From Astropecten irregularis (lineage: Eukaryota > Echinodermata > Asteroidea > Paxillosida > Astropectinidae), in contig OZ020247.1 in the NCBI GenBank assembly GCA_963971285.1, forward strand, positions 15,706,614 through 15,770,613: 64,000 nt of DNA, in the 5' to 3' direction. This document shows positions 37,501 to 49,500 of the stretch, in pieces. The first letter of the stretch is position 1; each line of letters opens with the position of its first letter. The notes below the pieces were generated by a model that ran no database searches, was not told the origin of the DNA, and was given only the letters and a program-made list of their open reading frames with translations. The position numbers were made by a program, and so were the translations under genes.

Positions 37501-40500
37501 ACCTCGAATTATTGCTCATTAGATTGGTTATGATGGGACTTTTACAAGATCGTTAGCTGCATAAGCAGCAGGTAATGTGACTTTGGGAGCAGGGTTGGCA
37601 GTCCAGAATTTAATAATAGGAACACAGTCATGATATTAGATAAAATCCTTTATCTGTAGAATGGATTTGTACATGTAGCATGAATTATAATCGTTATAAA
37701 CACGCAGAGGTTCTCGCTGTAGTGTTTGATGTTTGGAAAATCTCATTAACACTCTGAACTTCATTATATTTTTTTGTTTAAATCATTTTTTTAACTTACA
37801 TGTACAGTAAATACGTGTATAAAATGCTGTCCTTTGAATTTAACAAAAAATGTGATTCTACAGTGTCCATTGTGTCACACACAATACACACGACGTCTTG
37901 CTGAACATGTACATATTGACCATTACTGCTCACTGCTCCGTTTTAAATTATTGTACATATGTACTTCGTATGCTTAAGGAAGATTCTTTAATGTACATTT
38001 TTAAGTTCTTTAACAGTCAAACAGTCGAAAACATTTTTTTAAAAGACGTCAGAAAAGAAGGTATTGTATGTTGTAAAGTCAGCGGTACATTTACCCGGTA
38101 TAAGGTTACGTACATTCATAAAGTCGTAATTATACAATAGGGGTCGAGCTACATGTATTTATAGAATACACCCTTTGTTATCGACAGCTATAGTTAACCC
38201 GATGTTCGGACAAATATCACAACGTTTATGTGTAACTGTATTAAAGTTAATGGGGCAACGTGCGACTTGTTTTTCCGAACCTCTGAATGTGACATCACGA
38301 GCGCGACTGTGTCTTTCCCATGTGTCATACTAAAACCGAAAACCATCGGAACGGAAATAATATAACTTGGGCAATTCCACGCAAGTGCGACATGAGGGTC
38401 AAAATTTCAAAATGCTTTCTCCCAAATATCTTTTGCAAAAGTGACAGGGTATATGCTGAAGCTTCTAGAAATTAAAAAAAATTGTCTCTAGACCAATTAT
38501 TTTTTAAGTTACAGCACTCTGAAGTCGATGCTACATTTATGCTGCAAATTGGAGGTAAGAACATAAAATGTATTTCTTTTCATATTTTTCATCAATCTGA
38601 TGATATCTAATTTAATTTTGTGTTAAAATACCAGGTTTGAGTGTATGTTTTAAGGAACATAACTTTTATTTAAATAGATTTTGTAAGATACCCATGATGC
38701 ATGATCAAAATAATTGCTTAGGGTTGATGTAATGTCAGTCACGAAAAACAAAAGTTTTTCCTATAAAAGTAAGCAAGATAGTAATTAGAATCTACCCTTC
38801 ATTATTTTCTTGGTTTGGGCTGTGGGTAGTGCAGAAATGTTATAAAGTGACCTGATGATTGTTATTTACAGATTTGGTAAATGGTACAAATGTGTAATGT
38901 CAGTCACAATGTAATGTCAGTCACGATAAATTGTGAAATTGTAATGTCAGTCACGTCAATACTTTTAGTCAATGGAAGAAATTTTGATCAGTGAATGGGC
39001 TGATAACTTCTCTAGTATAGTACACATATTCCTACAATGACATTTAATAATGCTGAAATAATGCTCTTAGATCTAACATACTTGTTTTTGGTATTTTACA
39101 TTAAATCCACCCTCTTCAATGTTATGCTTGTATAAAGTGAATAATAAATTGATTTTGTTTTGGTCAAATGCAACCCATGTTAACACTCATTCAACATGAA
39201 TAATTATTTACATTTGATTGAAGTAAAAGTAATTTTATGCAGTCTTTTCCTTTTTTGAATAGGGGCATACATTACAAGGGTCTAACACTACATAAGTTGT
39301 ACAAGAGGGTCAGGAGGATGCCAAAGACAGCAGCAGAGTGACAGGTCGAGTGCAGGAGAAATATGAAAGAAAGAGGATTAAATGCAGCATACAAGCAAAG
39401 AAATGCAGAGGAACAAAGGTCACCAAAAAGAGAAAAAGAGGACAAACTATCTAAGACTTGTCAGAGAAAGTTGTGAAAGGTGTTGATACAATTGCAGTCA
39501 ATATGAGTGGTGTGTTGTTGACTAATTATAAGGGTGAGCCCTTCCCTGGGGCATTAATTTAAGTTGTGTGTCCGAATGACAACTCCGAAGTGTCGTCATG
39601 GTAAAAGCTGGTGATAATACTTGAAGTGGCCATTGAGAGAGGACAAAATACACCATAGTACACCACAGACACAATAAGGAGAAAGTTGGAAGCACAAATG
39701 TCTGTGAACATAACTTTGATGGTTTACAGCAAAGCTTTATTTTTTTTAATACATACATGTACATATGTACAGTATATCAATGTACACTGTACATGTACTG
39801 TACATGTACATACAGGCGTGTAGCCTTTTTTTCTCTCATTTCCAAGCTTTAATCATCTTAGAATTGTAATTATTCCTTTAAATATAGCATAAACAGTCAA
39901 TTGATACTTCTCTTGTTGACAGAAAGTGTATTATTAAAGTGTTGAATTGTTGCTACTGTTAACATCTGTTATGGATCTAACACGTAATGTCAGTCACGGT
40001 AATGTCAGTCACAGAGGTTAATTTGCATATTTGTTAAGAAATTAATTAAAAGTTTTTCCCATCTTACTACATTTGTTTGTAACCCTATTAGCAATAATGT
40101 CATATGGATTTAGACCTGCAGCACTTTTAACTTGAAGAGAAATTTTAAAAACATGTTTGCCCTTTTTGGGTTGCGTCGCTTTTTGTAATGTCAGTCACGG
40201 CAATAAACAACCCCGCTGGTCGGAAAAGCTGAACATAAAATTTCAAAGTTTGATTACTGTAATGTGTATTGAGGTCCCAGTATCCCTCATGCCAAACATG
40301 GTTCTGCTGGCTGTAATTGTTTAGACATCAGAGCTGATTTGATATTCAAAATGTGTAAAAAATGTAATGTCAGTCACGGTGGAATTGCCCACTTGCACAT
40401 ATGGCTACATGAGATCTTTGTGATGGTTGCATACCGTAGGCATACCACATTGTTGTCTCACAACAGGGCATGGCGGCATATGCAGCCTCTGTGTCAGCCA

Positions 40501-43500
40501 TGCACGGAATCTTGGCATAACCCTCAAAAGACACGTTTTTATGCACATTGCGTCGTTAACGACAAACCCCTCCATCCCCAACCCCCCCAACCCTCCCCCA
40601 ACCTGTCCAATCCGCCCACACTGTACTGTACATCTTCGCCTGAAGTTCTTTTAATTGGCAATATGTGCTGTGCTGCATGCTCATTATACACGAAGCTCAC
40701 AGCGTGGTGCACACGTACTAGTCATGTAATTGTCCCCATTTTTCTACCAAGCTATTATTATTAGCATTGCTGCGCAATTCACATGTAAAATCAACACTGT
40801 CGAAAAAGGCTGTCTTCTTAAAAATAAAGCGAATGGAACAAAACCATTGTCTCCTAAACAATAAAAAACAAATAAGAGTCTTTGAAGACGTTCAAGATCA
40901 TAGGGCCTAAAGCCCAAAACTTTGCCCAAACCAATCTTCATTTTTGAGTAATTGTACATACTGTACATTTGTGTACAGTGTATACATGTACTTGTCTATA
41001 TGACATCGCACCATATCAGGTCAAGAACTCTATTGCATGGGATACTGTAGAATGTTGGCATATGTTAATTGTACAATGTTGGAAAATGTACACTTTTGGA
41101 TGGTGTCAAATAAACACCAAATGTTTGCAAATGTACACTGTAGTGTATATCTTAGAATGCTGACAAATAAACACTGTAAAATGTTGCTTCAGAACAGTCG
41201 GATGTACATGAACATTACCGTAGAATGTTGGGAAATGCACACTGTAGAACGAACATGGGCAAATTAGGATTCCACTGTGGATCTTCATAAAATATCAGGT
41301 GTACACGTACATGTATGTGACCCCCAATTAGCTACATGTATGTTGTTAGGAGGAGAGGTTAATCTTACTGTCAAATTTGACAAACAGCTGAGAATGCACA
41401 GTCATGATAAAGGTATAATAGATGGCATGATGGTGCATTTAGTTTGCATTTAAGAAGGGACATTAGGTCAAATGATATGTACAGTATGAGGCCTTGCATG
41501 GCAGATGTTCAGTGTAGAACTAAGTTTATGGAACACCATTTCCAAGAAGTCTTCTTGGTTTAGAGAGCTATGTAGTATCCCAACCCTTTAGCCAGTGTGC
41601 TGTGGTCATTCCATGCTTGACCCAGCTTCTTCCTGGTCTGGGCCGGCAGCCAGGTTTTTCTGCTCTCTTCCAGTTACTAATACTAGGCAGGGTCCTTCCA
41701 AGGTAGGCCTCTACTGCTACATATCACCACCACCAAAACACAAACCCCCATTGCAGGAAACATCTTTTCAACTGAAAAATCGGGATTCCAATTCTATAAG
41801 ATAACCCTGTAAGTAACGGTCCTGTCTTTTTCTCTCTCTCTCTCTTCTTGTCAACAGAGGGAGCTAGACACCACGGCCACCGAGCTCGCAAGCCGACAGG
41901 ATGAGAGCGATACTTCCCGCAAGCGTCTGGTGGAGCAGAGCCGGGAGTTTAAGAAGAACACACCTGATGTGAGTAATCAGATCATCAGAGTGAGCTTGAC
42001 GTATAACAGGAAGTGGCTTATTACCAATCACTGCCTGTGTGTATGAATTCCACATTGCTGGATCTCGGAGAGAAAGAATCCTCACGAAACAGCTGCTAGT
42101 ATTCACTATTCACTATTTAGATCATAAGTATCACTGTTTGTTATCGTGCAGAGAGAGATTGGTTTATGCTGTACACTTGGATTTCTGAAGGGGAAACTGG
42201 TCAAATGTTCTGATATTTGGGTCATTTGCATTTGTGACGGTGTTAAACGCTGTACACTTGCACAAATCCATTATTGGGCATTCTCCTTTGATCGATAAAT
42301 GTCTATTTGCAGCTGATCTTTGAATTAGAATTAAATCAGTCGGCAGTTTGAATTGATGAATACATAAATACTAACCCTAACCCCTGGGGTGTGTGCAAAA
42401 TCATACTGAAATTAGAGAGTGACGGTAAAGGATAACTTGATGCGTTTGTGCAAACGTAATATTTGTCATTGTCACAGCCCACTCCTTTTCCTCCTTGTGT
42501 GCGTTTCTTCGGACTGTCCACTTTTAATTTGAGCAAGTAGGCCCCTAATTTAGCCACTCACTTTCTTTTCCCTGCAACGTGGTTTGACAGTATTTAAGTA
42601 TTGAACACTTCCGGCCTGCCTAAACAAACGTAATGCTATGTTTCCAGGTAACAGTGCCTGCCCCTAAAACTGTTGTCTTGATGCACTTTACCCATGTATT
42701 GTATCATAGGTTTAATAGGCAATTTGGTTACTATCTTTTGAATGTGGGTCATTCTACTAAGTTCTGTGCATGATTGGCAATGCATCTGCCGGCCTTTGAC
42801 CAGGTTGACATTCATTTTTCCCTGTTGTGTTTTCCTATGTAAGGTAAATTGTGTGATTCCACTTAAATTTGAGCAATGGGCTCTCAGTGATTTGAACATT
42901 ATACAGTTATAAATCATGTACATGTACAGTAGGTAATGGACTAGTTTAATGATGTAACGTGGACAATATCACAGTGATAGTGATGTCAAACTTGTAAGTG
43001 GGTTGGAAGATTCTAGTACTTGGATTTGATTTGATGTACTGTACATGTACATGGATCTTTATACTTTGGACATTTCTCAAAAAAGCCCTCAGCTTTGAAG
43101 TGAAGGTCCTAACATTGTCAGTGTGCGTTCATGTTGTCGTACATAACGTTTACACCGCTGTAACTTTTGTTCCTTTCTGGTCCCAATCCTTATTCCTCTC
43201 CCCGTGTAGGATATCCGCAAGTCGGTGGCTCCCCTCTTGAAGCTGTTTCAATCGGAGATAGATGCCCTGTCCAAGCGCAGTAAGGCAGCCGAGGCCTCCT
43301 TCCTGTCGGTCTACAAGAAGCTCATTGACCTGCCAGGTTAGTCTCTGCCATCGGTGAACCAACAGGTCATCCCACAGCTGCCACCAGGCTTCATTTCATC
43401 TCATTTAAATCCTCTTGGGACTCTGATGTGGTCCATAAGGCTGCAAGTCTCCTCCTCCAGCTGTCCCTTTCTCTTGCTATTGCCTTGGCTTCATTCCATG

Positions 43501-46500
43501 ACCTCTACCCTAGTTTCTCCCCTTCTTTTTCCACTGTCCGCCTCCACGTTGTCTTAGGGCGACAAACTTTCCTTCTGCATTCTGGGGCCAATTGCAGAGC
43601 TGCTTAAGCACCAAAATTTGTTTTAAAGCATCAAAAACCTTTGTAAATAAAATCAGATGCATCTGATGAAGTAGTTGTTGCTACGAAAGCTTAAATTATG
43701 CACATTTTATCTCTAGTTAGTCAATAAAGTGCTATTTGTATTTTAAAATAAAATCAGTATGCCAGCCAAACAAAACTCCTTGTGAATGTTATGCTCAGCA
43801 AACAATGGCCGAATACAAGTCAAAAGCAGTAAACATCACATGAACATTTGGTTGGTAATCCTGTTTGATCAAGGAAGACTTAAGCAAATTTTGTGTGTTT
43901 AAGCAGCTCTATGAAATTGGCCCCTGGAGGCCAGGAAAGTGTTGTCATACAGTGGATATTGTCTTCCCTCCGAAGCACATGACCAATCCTTTTCCACCTC
44001 CTTCTTTCTACTTCTTCACTTGTCCTGTTCAGACTCCAGCATTGGAGAAAGATTTTGTTCCTGATTTTTGTTCCCTCTTTGTCCCATGGATAAATTTCAG
44101 CGTCTACTTCACTCGTCTTACCTGTAGAGCCACTACTTATGCATATTTCCCTAGACCGTCAGGTATTCACGCTAAGAATTGATACAACAGCGCCCCCTAT
44201 TGACCTACCCACAGTGCCCCGCGGCATGTATGCCACGTAAGCATCCTCTTTTCTCTTAGCGTCAGGGCGGGTAGGACGTGTTTACGTTCCATCCGTGATT
44301 TCACGCAAAAGAGCTTTCAGTATTAAAGGTATTTTGTACCAACGTTTGTAGAGTTTTAGTAAGTATTTCTTCTGTGTATGTTTGTATTGTTGTTGTGGTG
44401 CGAGCGATCAGACAGAGCCGGTTCCGCAAATCCTGGGGTGAACAACCACTCCCCAGTGCGGTCCGTGCTCTCGTGTACGGACTCCGCCGGGTACACCCCG
44501 TCACCCGGGCGGCAGTCCCCTGCCCGTCAGCCGGTCGGTCGGAGGCACGGGCAGTTCCGTCGGCCCGGTCGGGGACCTCAGCCGGTCCCCGTCCGCGGTC
44601 AGCTCAGACGGAACAAGGAAGGTACACGTGAAAGGTGGCTCTGGCAAGGTTCCCATAAAACTAACCTCCTGTGCCAGAGCCAAACCCAAGAAGGACGGAA
44701 GTGTCTGGAAAAGAGCTGGTCCCGCAATCCTGGGGAAAACAACCATTCCCCGGGGCGGACCGCGGTGCTCTTGGTCGTGCACGGACTCCGCCGGGTACAA
44801 CAACCCGGGCGGCAGTCCCCTAGTCGGCAACCCCAGCCACAACCGGCCGGGGATGCTGGCAGTTCCGTCGGTCGGGGGCCACAACCGGTCCCCGTCCGCG
44901 GCCAATTCGGAAGGCACGAAGAAAGTGAAGGGGCGCTCTGGCAAGGTTCCCGTAAAACTAACCTCCTCTGCCAGAGCCAGACCCAAGAAGGGCGGTCGCC
45001 AGGGCAAACGCGGCTCGGCCGTGTGCCCTACGCCCTCTGCACCTTCGGACCCGGGGTAGTCACAACCGACTGACCGCCGAGGCTCCGTGAACACGGTGCA
45101 CACTGGCCTTCTCGGCACGGTGGCAAGCGCCACGCGATGTCGGGATTGGCTTTGTGTCCGATCTCCCCGACCGCGCAACGCACGCTCAGCCCTCGGGGCT
45201 CGGGGCGCCGTTGGCCGGACGGGCTGTGGACGGTGCGTGTGGCCCAGCCTGGGCCTACCCCGGACCGTCGTTCTCGCTCGTTTCGATCGGGTTCTTCGGA
45301 TTTTATTGTTGCTCCGGCGTCCCGTTGACTCGGGCCGCACTGGATCCTTTCCTCGGTCTCCCCGCGGGGCTGTCCGTCGAAAGTAAGAACAATAAGAATT
45401 AAAAAAAAAAAAAAAAATCAGACCGAAGATCGCGCGAATTTTCGCCGGGTTCGGTCAACTACGTGTTTTGATCTAGGTGGTCCCACCGCGGCAAACGCTG
45501 CGTTGGCGACGACTTGTTTTCACGGAGTGAATTTTTTGCTAAGCCCTTTTCAATCGGATGGGCACCGTGGATCGGCAGGGTGTTCCCGTGTTCCACGCTC
45601 AGTCACTCACGATCCTTGGTCGCGGTTGGGTGACTCGGGGACAAAGGAGTTTGCCGCATGCAAGCTATGCGCCGGCGTCCCCTTGAGTTTTGAGCCTACA
45701 CCAGTCATTGTCTCTGGTTAAGCCATTCAGCCATAAGCCCACACCACATGTACAGGGTGTACAGTATGTGTACTCAGCCTGTCCATACTGCCGCCCAGGA
45801 ATACCCCTGTTCGCCACAATCGTCTCGTCAGAGTATTTATCTGAAGACGAGAATGTGACTCCAGTGCAGTGGTTTTTCCTTTACAGAGTCCGAGCTTTGT
45901 CTCGTGCACAAAAAAATCAAAAATGACTCGTTCAATTACAGTCCCCACTGAGGAGGGACCTTCACAGTGGGACTACAGGTCATTTACGCGCAGGATCGAC
46001 AGGCCCAGCGATGACCGGTGACAACTTTTTCCCGGCCATCCCATTGGTCCAGGTGTGTCAATTGAATTTCTGGGTCCATGTCCACTGCTTAATGGCATGC
46101 CTACCCGTTTCTGGAGCGCGATTATTATTGTCAACGGCGGTGATCTCTAGTTTTCTTTCTATGACAACAAAGATAAGTAGACAGCTGAATGAGAGGCACT
46201 CGGTGTCCAAGCAGCCCCTCATGGTCAAGGTCCACAGTGCGCTGGATAAGGCAGTCCCCTCCTGCCGTTGTTTGGGCGTCACCTCCTTGCTCCTCACGGA
46301 ATATTGGGTTCCTGATTGTGAAGAGGAGTCAGCGATTCCTTGAACACGCTGATTGCCCTATTTTCACTGCGTCTTTTATTACTCGTGTTCCCAAACTTGC
46401 ACCTTGCCCCGTCTGGACAATGTGCTAGATTATCCATCTCGGTCAGGGCGACCGCGATAGTATCAAAGCCCTTCCCCTGCTGAGGTCTTTTTCCCATTTG

Positions 46501-49500
46501 CAGGGAAGCTTGGAGACTTCAGGCTGGTTAAAGCCAAGAGTTTGAGGACTGCCGATGGGGTAAGCCTCAAAAGTCTTCCTGCCCCGACACCCATTTTCGG
46601 CATGGGGCAGATTCAGGCCATCAGTCATGAATCCCCGATGTAGCCCACTCGGTTCTACTCTCGTTATTTTCGGTGGCCCAATAATCACCTCGTCTTGACA
46701 GCCCCAGCCTGCCGCAGGGCAACGTCAGCTGAGGCCAGGCTGTGTTTCTCCCCCGCCCGTTTTCCCGGCCGGGACGTTAATTACATTTACTCTCCCGCCT
46801 CCTGTGGGCCCCGCCGTGGGACCCGTAGGAGGCTGCCTCCAAGGACTTGCAGGGCTGGCCGGACCGTTGCGTGTTGGTCCCGATCTCCCGAGGCTACGCA
46901 TGCGGGTTTTTGGCCAACCCCATTGAAAATGCTCGTTCAGCCCACTCCAGTGCTGTCCGATATAGCAGGGCGCCCCTCTATCTCTCGAGAGACTTTTAAA
47001 GTGTCCCTCCTCGAGTAAGGGGCAATTCATGTACATGTATTACCCCCAAGAGGGGCCACAGTCGGGGTTCATGTCAACCTTATTGGTTGGGACATGGCGC
47101 CCGATTCTAAACTGTTTTCTCCCAGCAGATTCTTCTGCCTTGTCACTTTCATATAGGTACACTCGGATCTACCCTCGAGCTTACCCGATCGCCAGCATGG
47201 GGAGCAAGCCTAGTTCTGAAGGAAGCGTACCTTCTCGCTTTATCAGACTGGATCAGTTTTCAACTGCTGTTTTCAACACTTCATGACGCTCCACCTCCAC
47301 ATTGTAGGTGTCTGGCCGTTTGACCACACTGCGTCGCCAGAGCATGATGTTTCTCATGTACTTCGACTTGTGGCTCATAGTAAGACAGTCTTGCGTGGCC
47401 GCAGTGCCAGCTCTCAACCTTACTTGGGACCTTGTTTTTATCCCAGTGGTTCTCCCAGTCGCCAACCTCCATGCGAGTGCGGAGAAGGCTTTCCCGGCCC
47501 GAGTAGGATTGCAGCCAAATCCTTTGCCGATGCATATTCCTGTCTCCGGGCGACGATGCCCCCAGCACGAGCTTAGCTCAAGCTGCTGGGCCTTATGGCC
47601 GGTCTGATAGGCATGTTCTGCAGGCTAAGGATGAGTGTCATCCAGCTGCATCTGCTCTCCCTTTACCAGTCGAGGCCTCAACCCTTGAGCCATCGCGTGC
47701 TAGTCACGCCTTGGCCGTTCCCGCACCTTCGATTTTTGTCGGACGTCCCCAACATTGTGTCGGGCCGCGCCTTTTTGTAGGCCTCAACTATCTCTATCTG
47801 TTGCGACAGTCATGTCACTTTCTGGCTTGGGGGCTCCCATCCACCCTCGCCAGTGCAGCCCCGAGCATCGTTCGAGTCATTCAATGCTCTCCGGCTGTTC
47901 TGTCCTATCTTACGGATTGATCTGTCCCGTCCGTCGCGACGTCACATCCGTGTTTTCTTACGTGGTGCCATGGAGGGGAGACATGGTCTGCCCGGCCATG
48001 TGCACTCACTTGAACCACCTTCCATCGGTGCATACGCCTTCAGCGGCGCACCGCTTGGGAGAGGAGAAAGCCTTTGCCGATTCTCTGCTCTCTCAGGCAG
48101 GTGTATCCGGCCGACAGAGTGGTCTCTGCGCACGCAGATTGCCTTGCCTTTCCTCCGGCTATTAGATCGACCCCATGTCGATCTATTTACGCTCAGGGCT
48201 ACCAGCAGCTGCTGGTCTATCTCGAGGGTCCCCATTCCCCAGGCATGTCGGATGCATGCGCTGGTGATGCGGAGGGACGGGCTGCTGGCTTATGCCTTTT
48301 TGTCCTTTCCCTCATTCCTCGCGTGGTGACCAAGCTAGAACAGGATTGTAAAGTCCTCCTCATAGCTCCCATTCTGGTTCTGCCAGTCCTGGTTTTTCCA
48401 GACTGCCCAGCCCCCTAATGCATCGGCTGGTCTTTGTTCTGCATAGAACAGACATTCTGCTCCTGACGAGCTTGGGTTTTTTCCCCTCACCTGGCTCGGC
48501 AGGATCTCCACCTAACGTGCTGGGTGGTGTCAAGCATCCCCTTCACACGGTTAACCTTCCACAGCGAGCTGCGGTTCTTGCAGCCTGCAGCCGCAGGGCA
48601 TCTACCAGGAAAGTCTATGATAGCGGTTTCCATCACCCTTCCCAAATGGTGCTGGATCTGATCTCTGCATCCCCTAAATGCTTCTGTAGGGGAGGTTGCA
48701 GATTTTCTGGTATAGCCTACCTAGTCGAAAGCGACCACGCGGCCTACACGATGAGTCATCTTTCGACCATAGCAGGTGTTCACAGAGGCCCTCAGGCCCT
48801 CATTTCGTGTTGGATAATCGGGCTCTCCACTTGTTGTTCAGGGGGACGTCTGTCTCGTTCCCCTGTCGCTCAGGCTTTTTGATGCATGGGACCCTTTTCA
48901 GCGTGCTGGCCACGCTTTTAAGGCCCCTGTTCGAGCCCTTTTTACCACCCCCTTACATCGGAGGCATGCCACATCCCATGGGAACCAGGTGGTGCCTGCC
49001 TTACCCCGAGGTTGGGGTTCCTTGACCAAGGATATTTGACCCCCGGATATCTTTGTCCCGGTCATCAATTCCTTCTCGCCTGTGCCGGACTGCGGTTTGT
49101 GGTGCCCGGTCATGGCTCTTAAGTGGTGTATCGATTGAACCAGGTCGCTCGGAGCTGCCTATTCCTCGCTATTTATCTCATCAACCCCGCTGTATGGACT
49201 CGCTTCTCGCAACATGTTTGCTCACTAGCTAGTCTCAGCCATACCCCCATCTGCGCTTGTACTGTTGGCATGAGCCGCCAGTTCAACCCAGATGCATGAG
49301 GTCAGAACGGCTTCCACGTTTGGTGGACCATTCCCTACCTCCATGGGTGGGCCTTCTTTAGGGGTGCTTCTGTAGGTGGTATCATCCAGACAGCATGCTG
49401 GAGAACCCCAAACACCTCTACGGAGTGCTACCTGAAGGATGCTCTCTGGACAGAGGTCAGGATCGGGAGAGCAGTGCTGGAGATGGCCTCCAGAGCTGCA

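Larger units (their letters stand above)
35069..38368. other. CUX intron 1, block with ACATGTAC cluster and MITE-A
   Basis: ACATGTAC-rich DNA at 35570-35925, MITE-A copy at 36697-36911, C-rich tract 37038-37092, and a non-repetitive segment at 37440-37610 with a TAATCAGATTA homeodomain site. No gene seen. Confidence 0.5.
43343..44040 (-). pseudogene. LINE (non-LTR retrotransposon) 3' fragment, split by MITE-D
   Basis: On the minus strand 44020-43930 reads [20 protein letters not shown], and 43580-43343 reads [15 protein letters not shown], then [20 protein letters not shown] and LWTTSESQ. Both are typical of the C-terminal end of non-LTR retrotransposon polymerases (the RW.WIGHVLRR and RPKTTWRR motifs). 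The 43583-43926 MITE separates them. Frameshifts and stops show it is dead. Confidence 0.75.

Noticed and set aside
38730..40378. CRISPR-like spaced repeats (TAATGTCAGTCACG)
   Set aside because: Spacing is irregular (15 bp to over 1 kb) and the words lie within an inverted-repeat element of an intron.
40339..40764. 141-residue plus-strand frame
   Set aside because: Crosses the right end of the 2 kb element into intron; no family features.
44501..45340. 279-residue minus-strand open frame, the longest in the repeat region
   Set aside because: It is antisense to the DIRS gag-like region, open because of GC-rich composition and an internal duplication; no homology or splice evidence.
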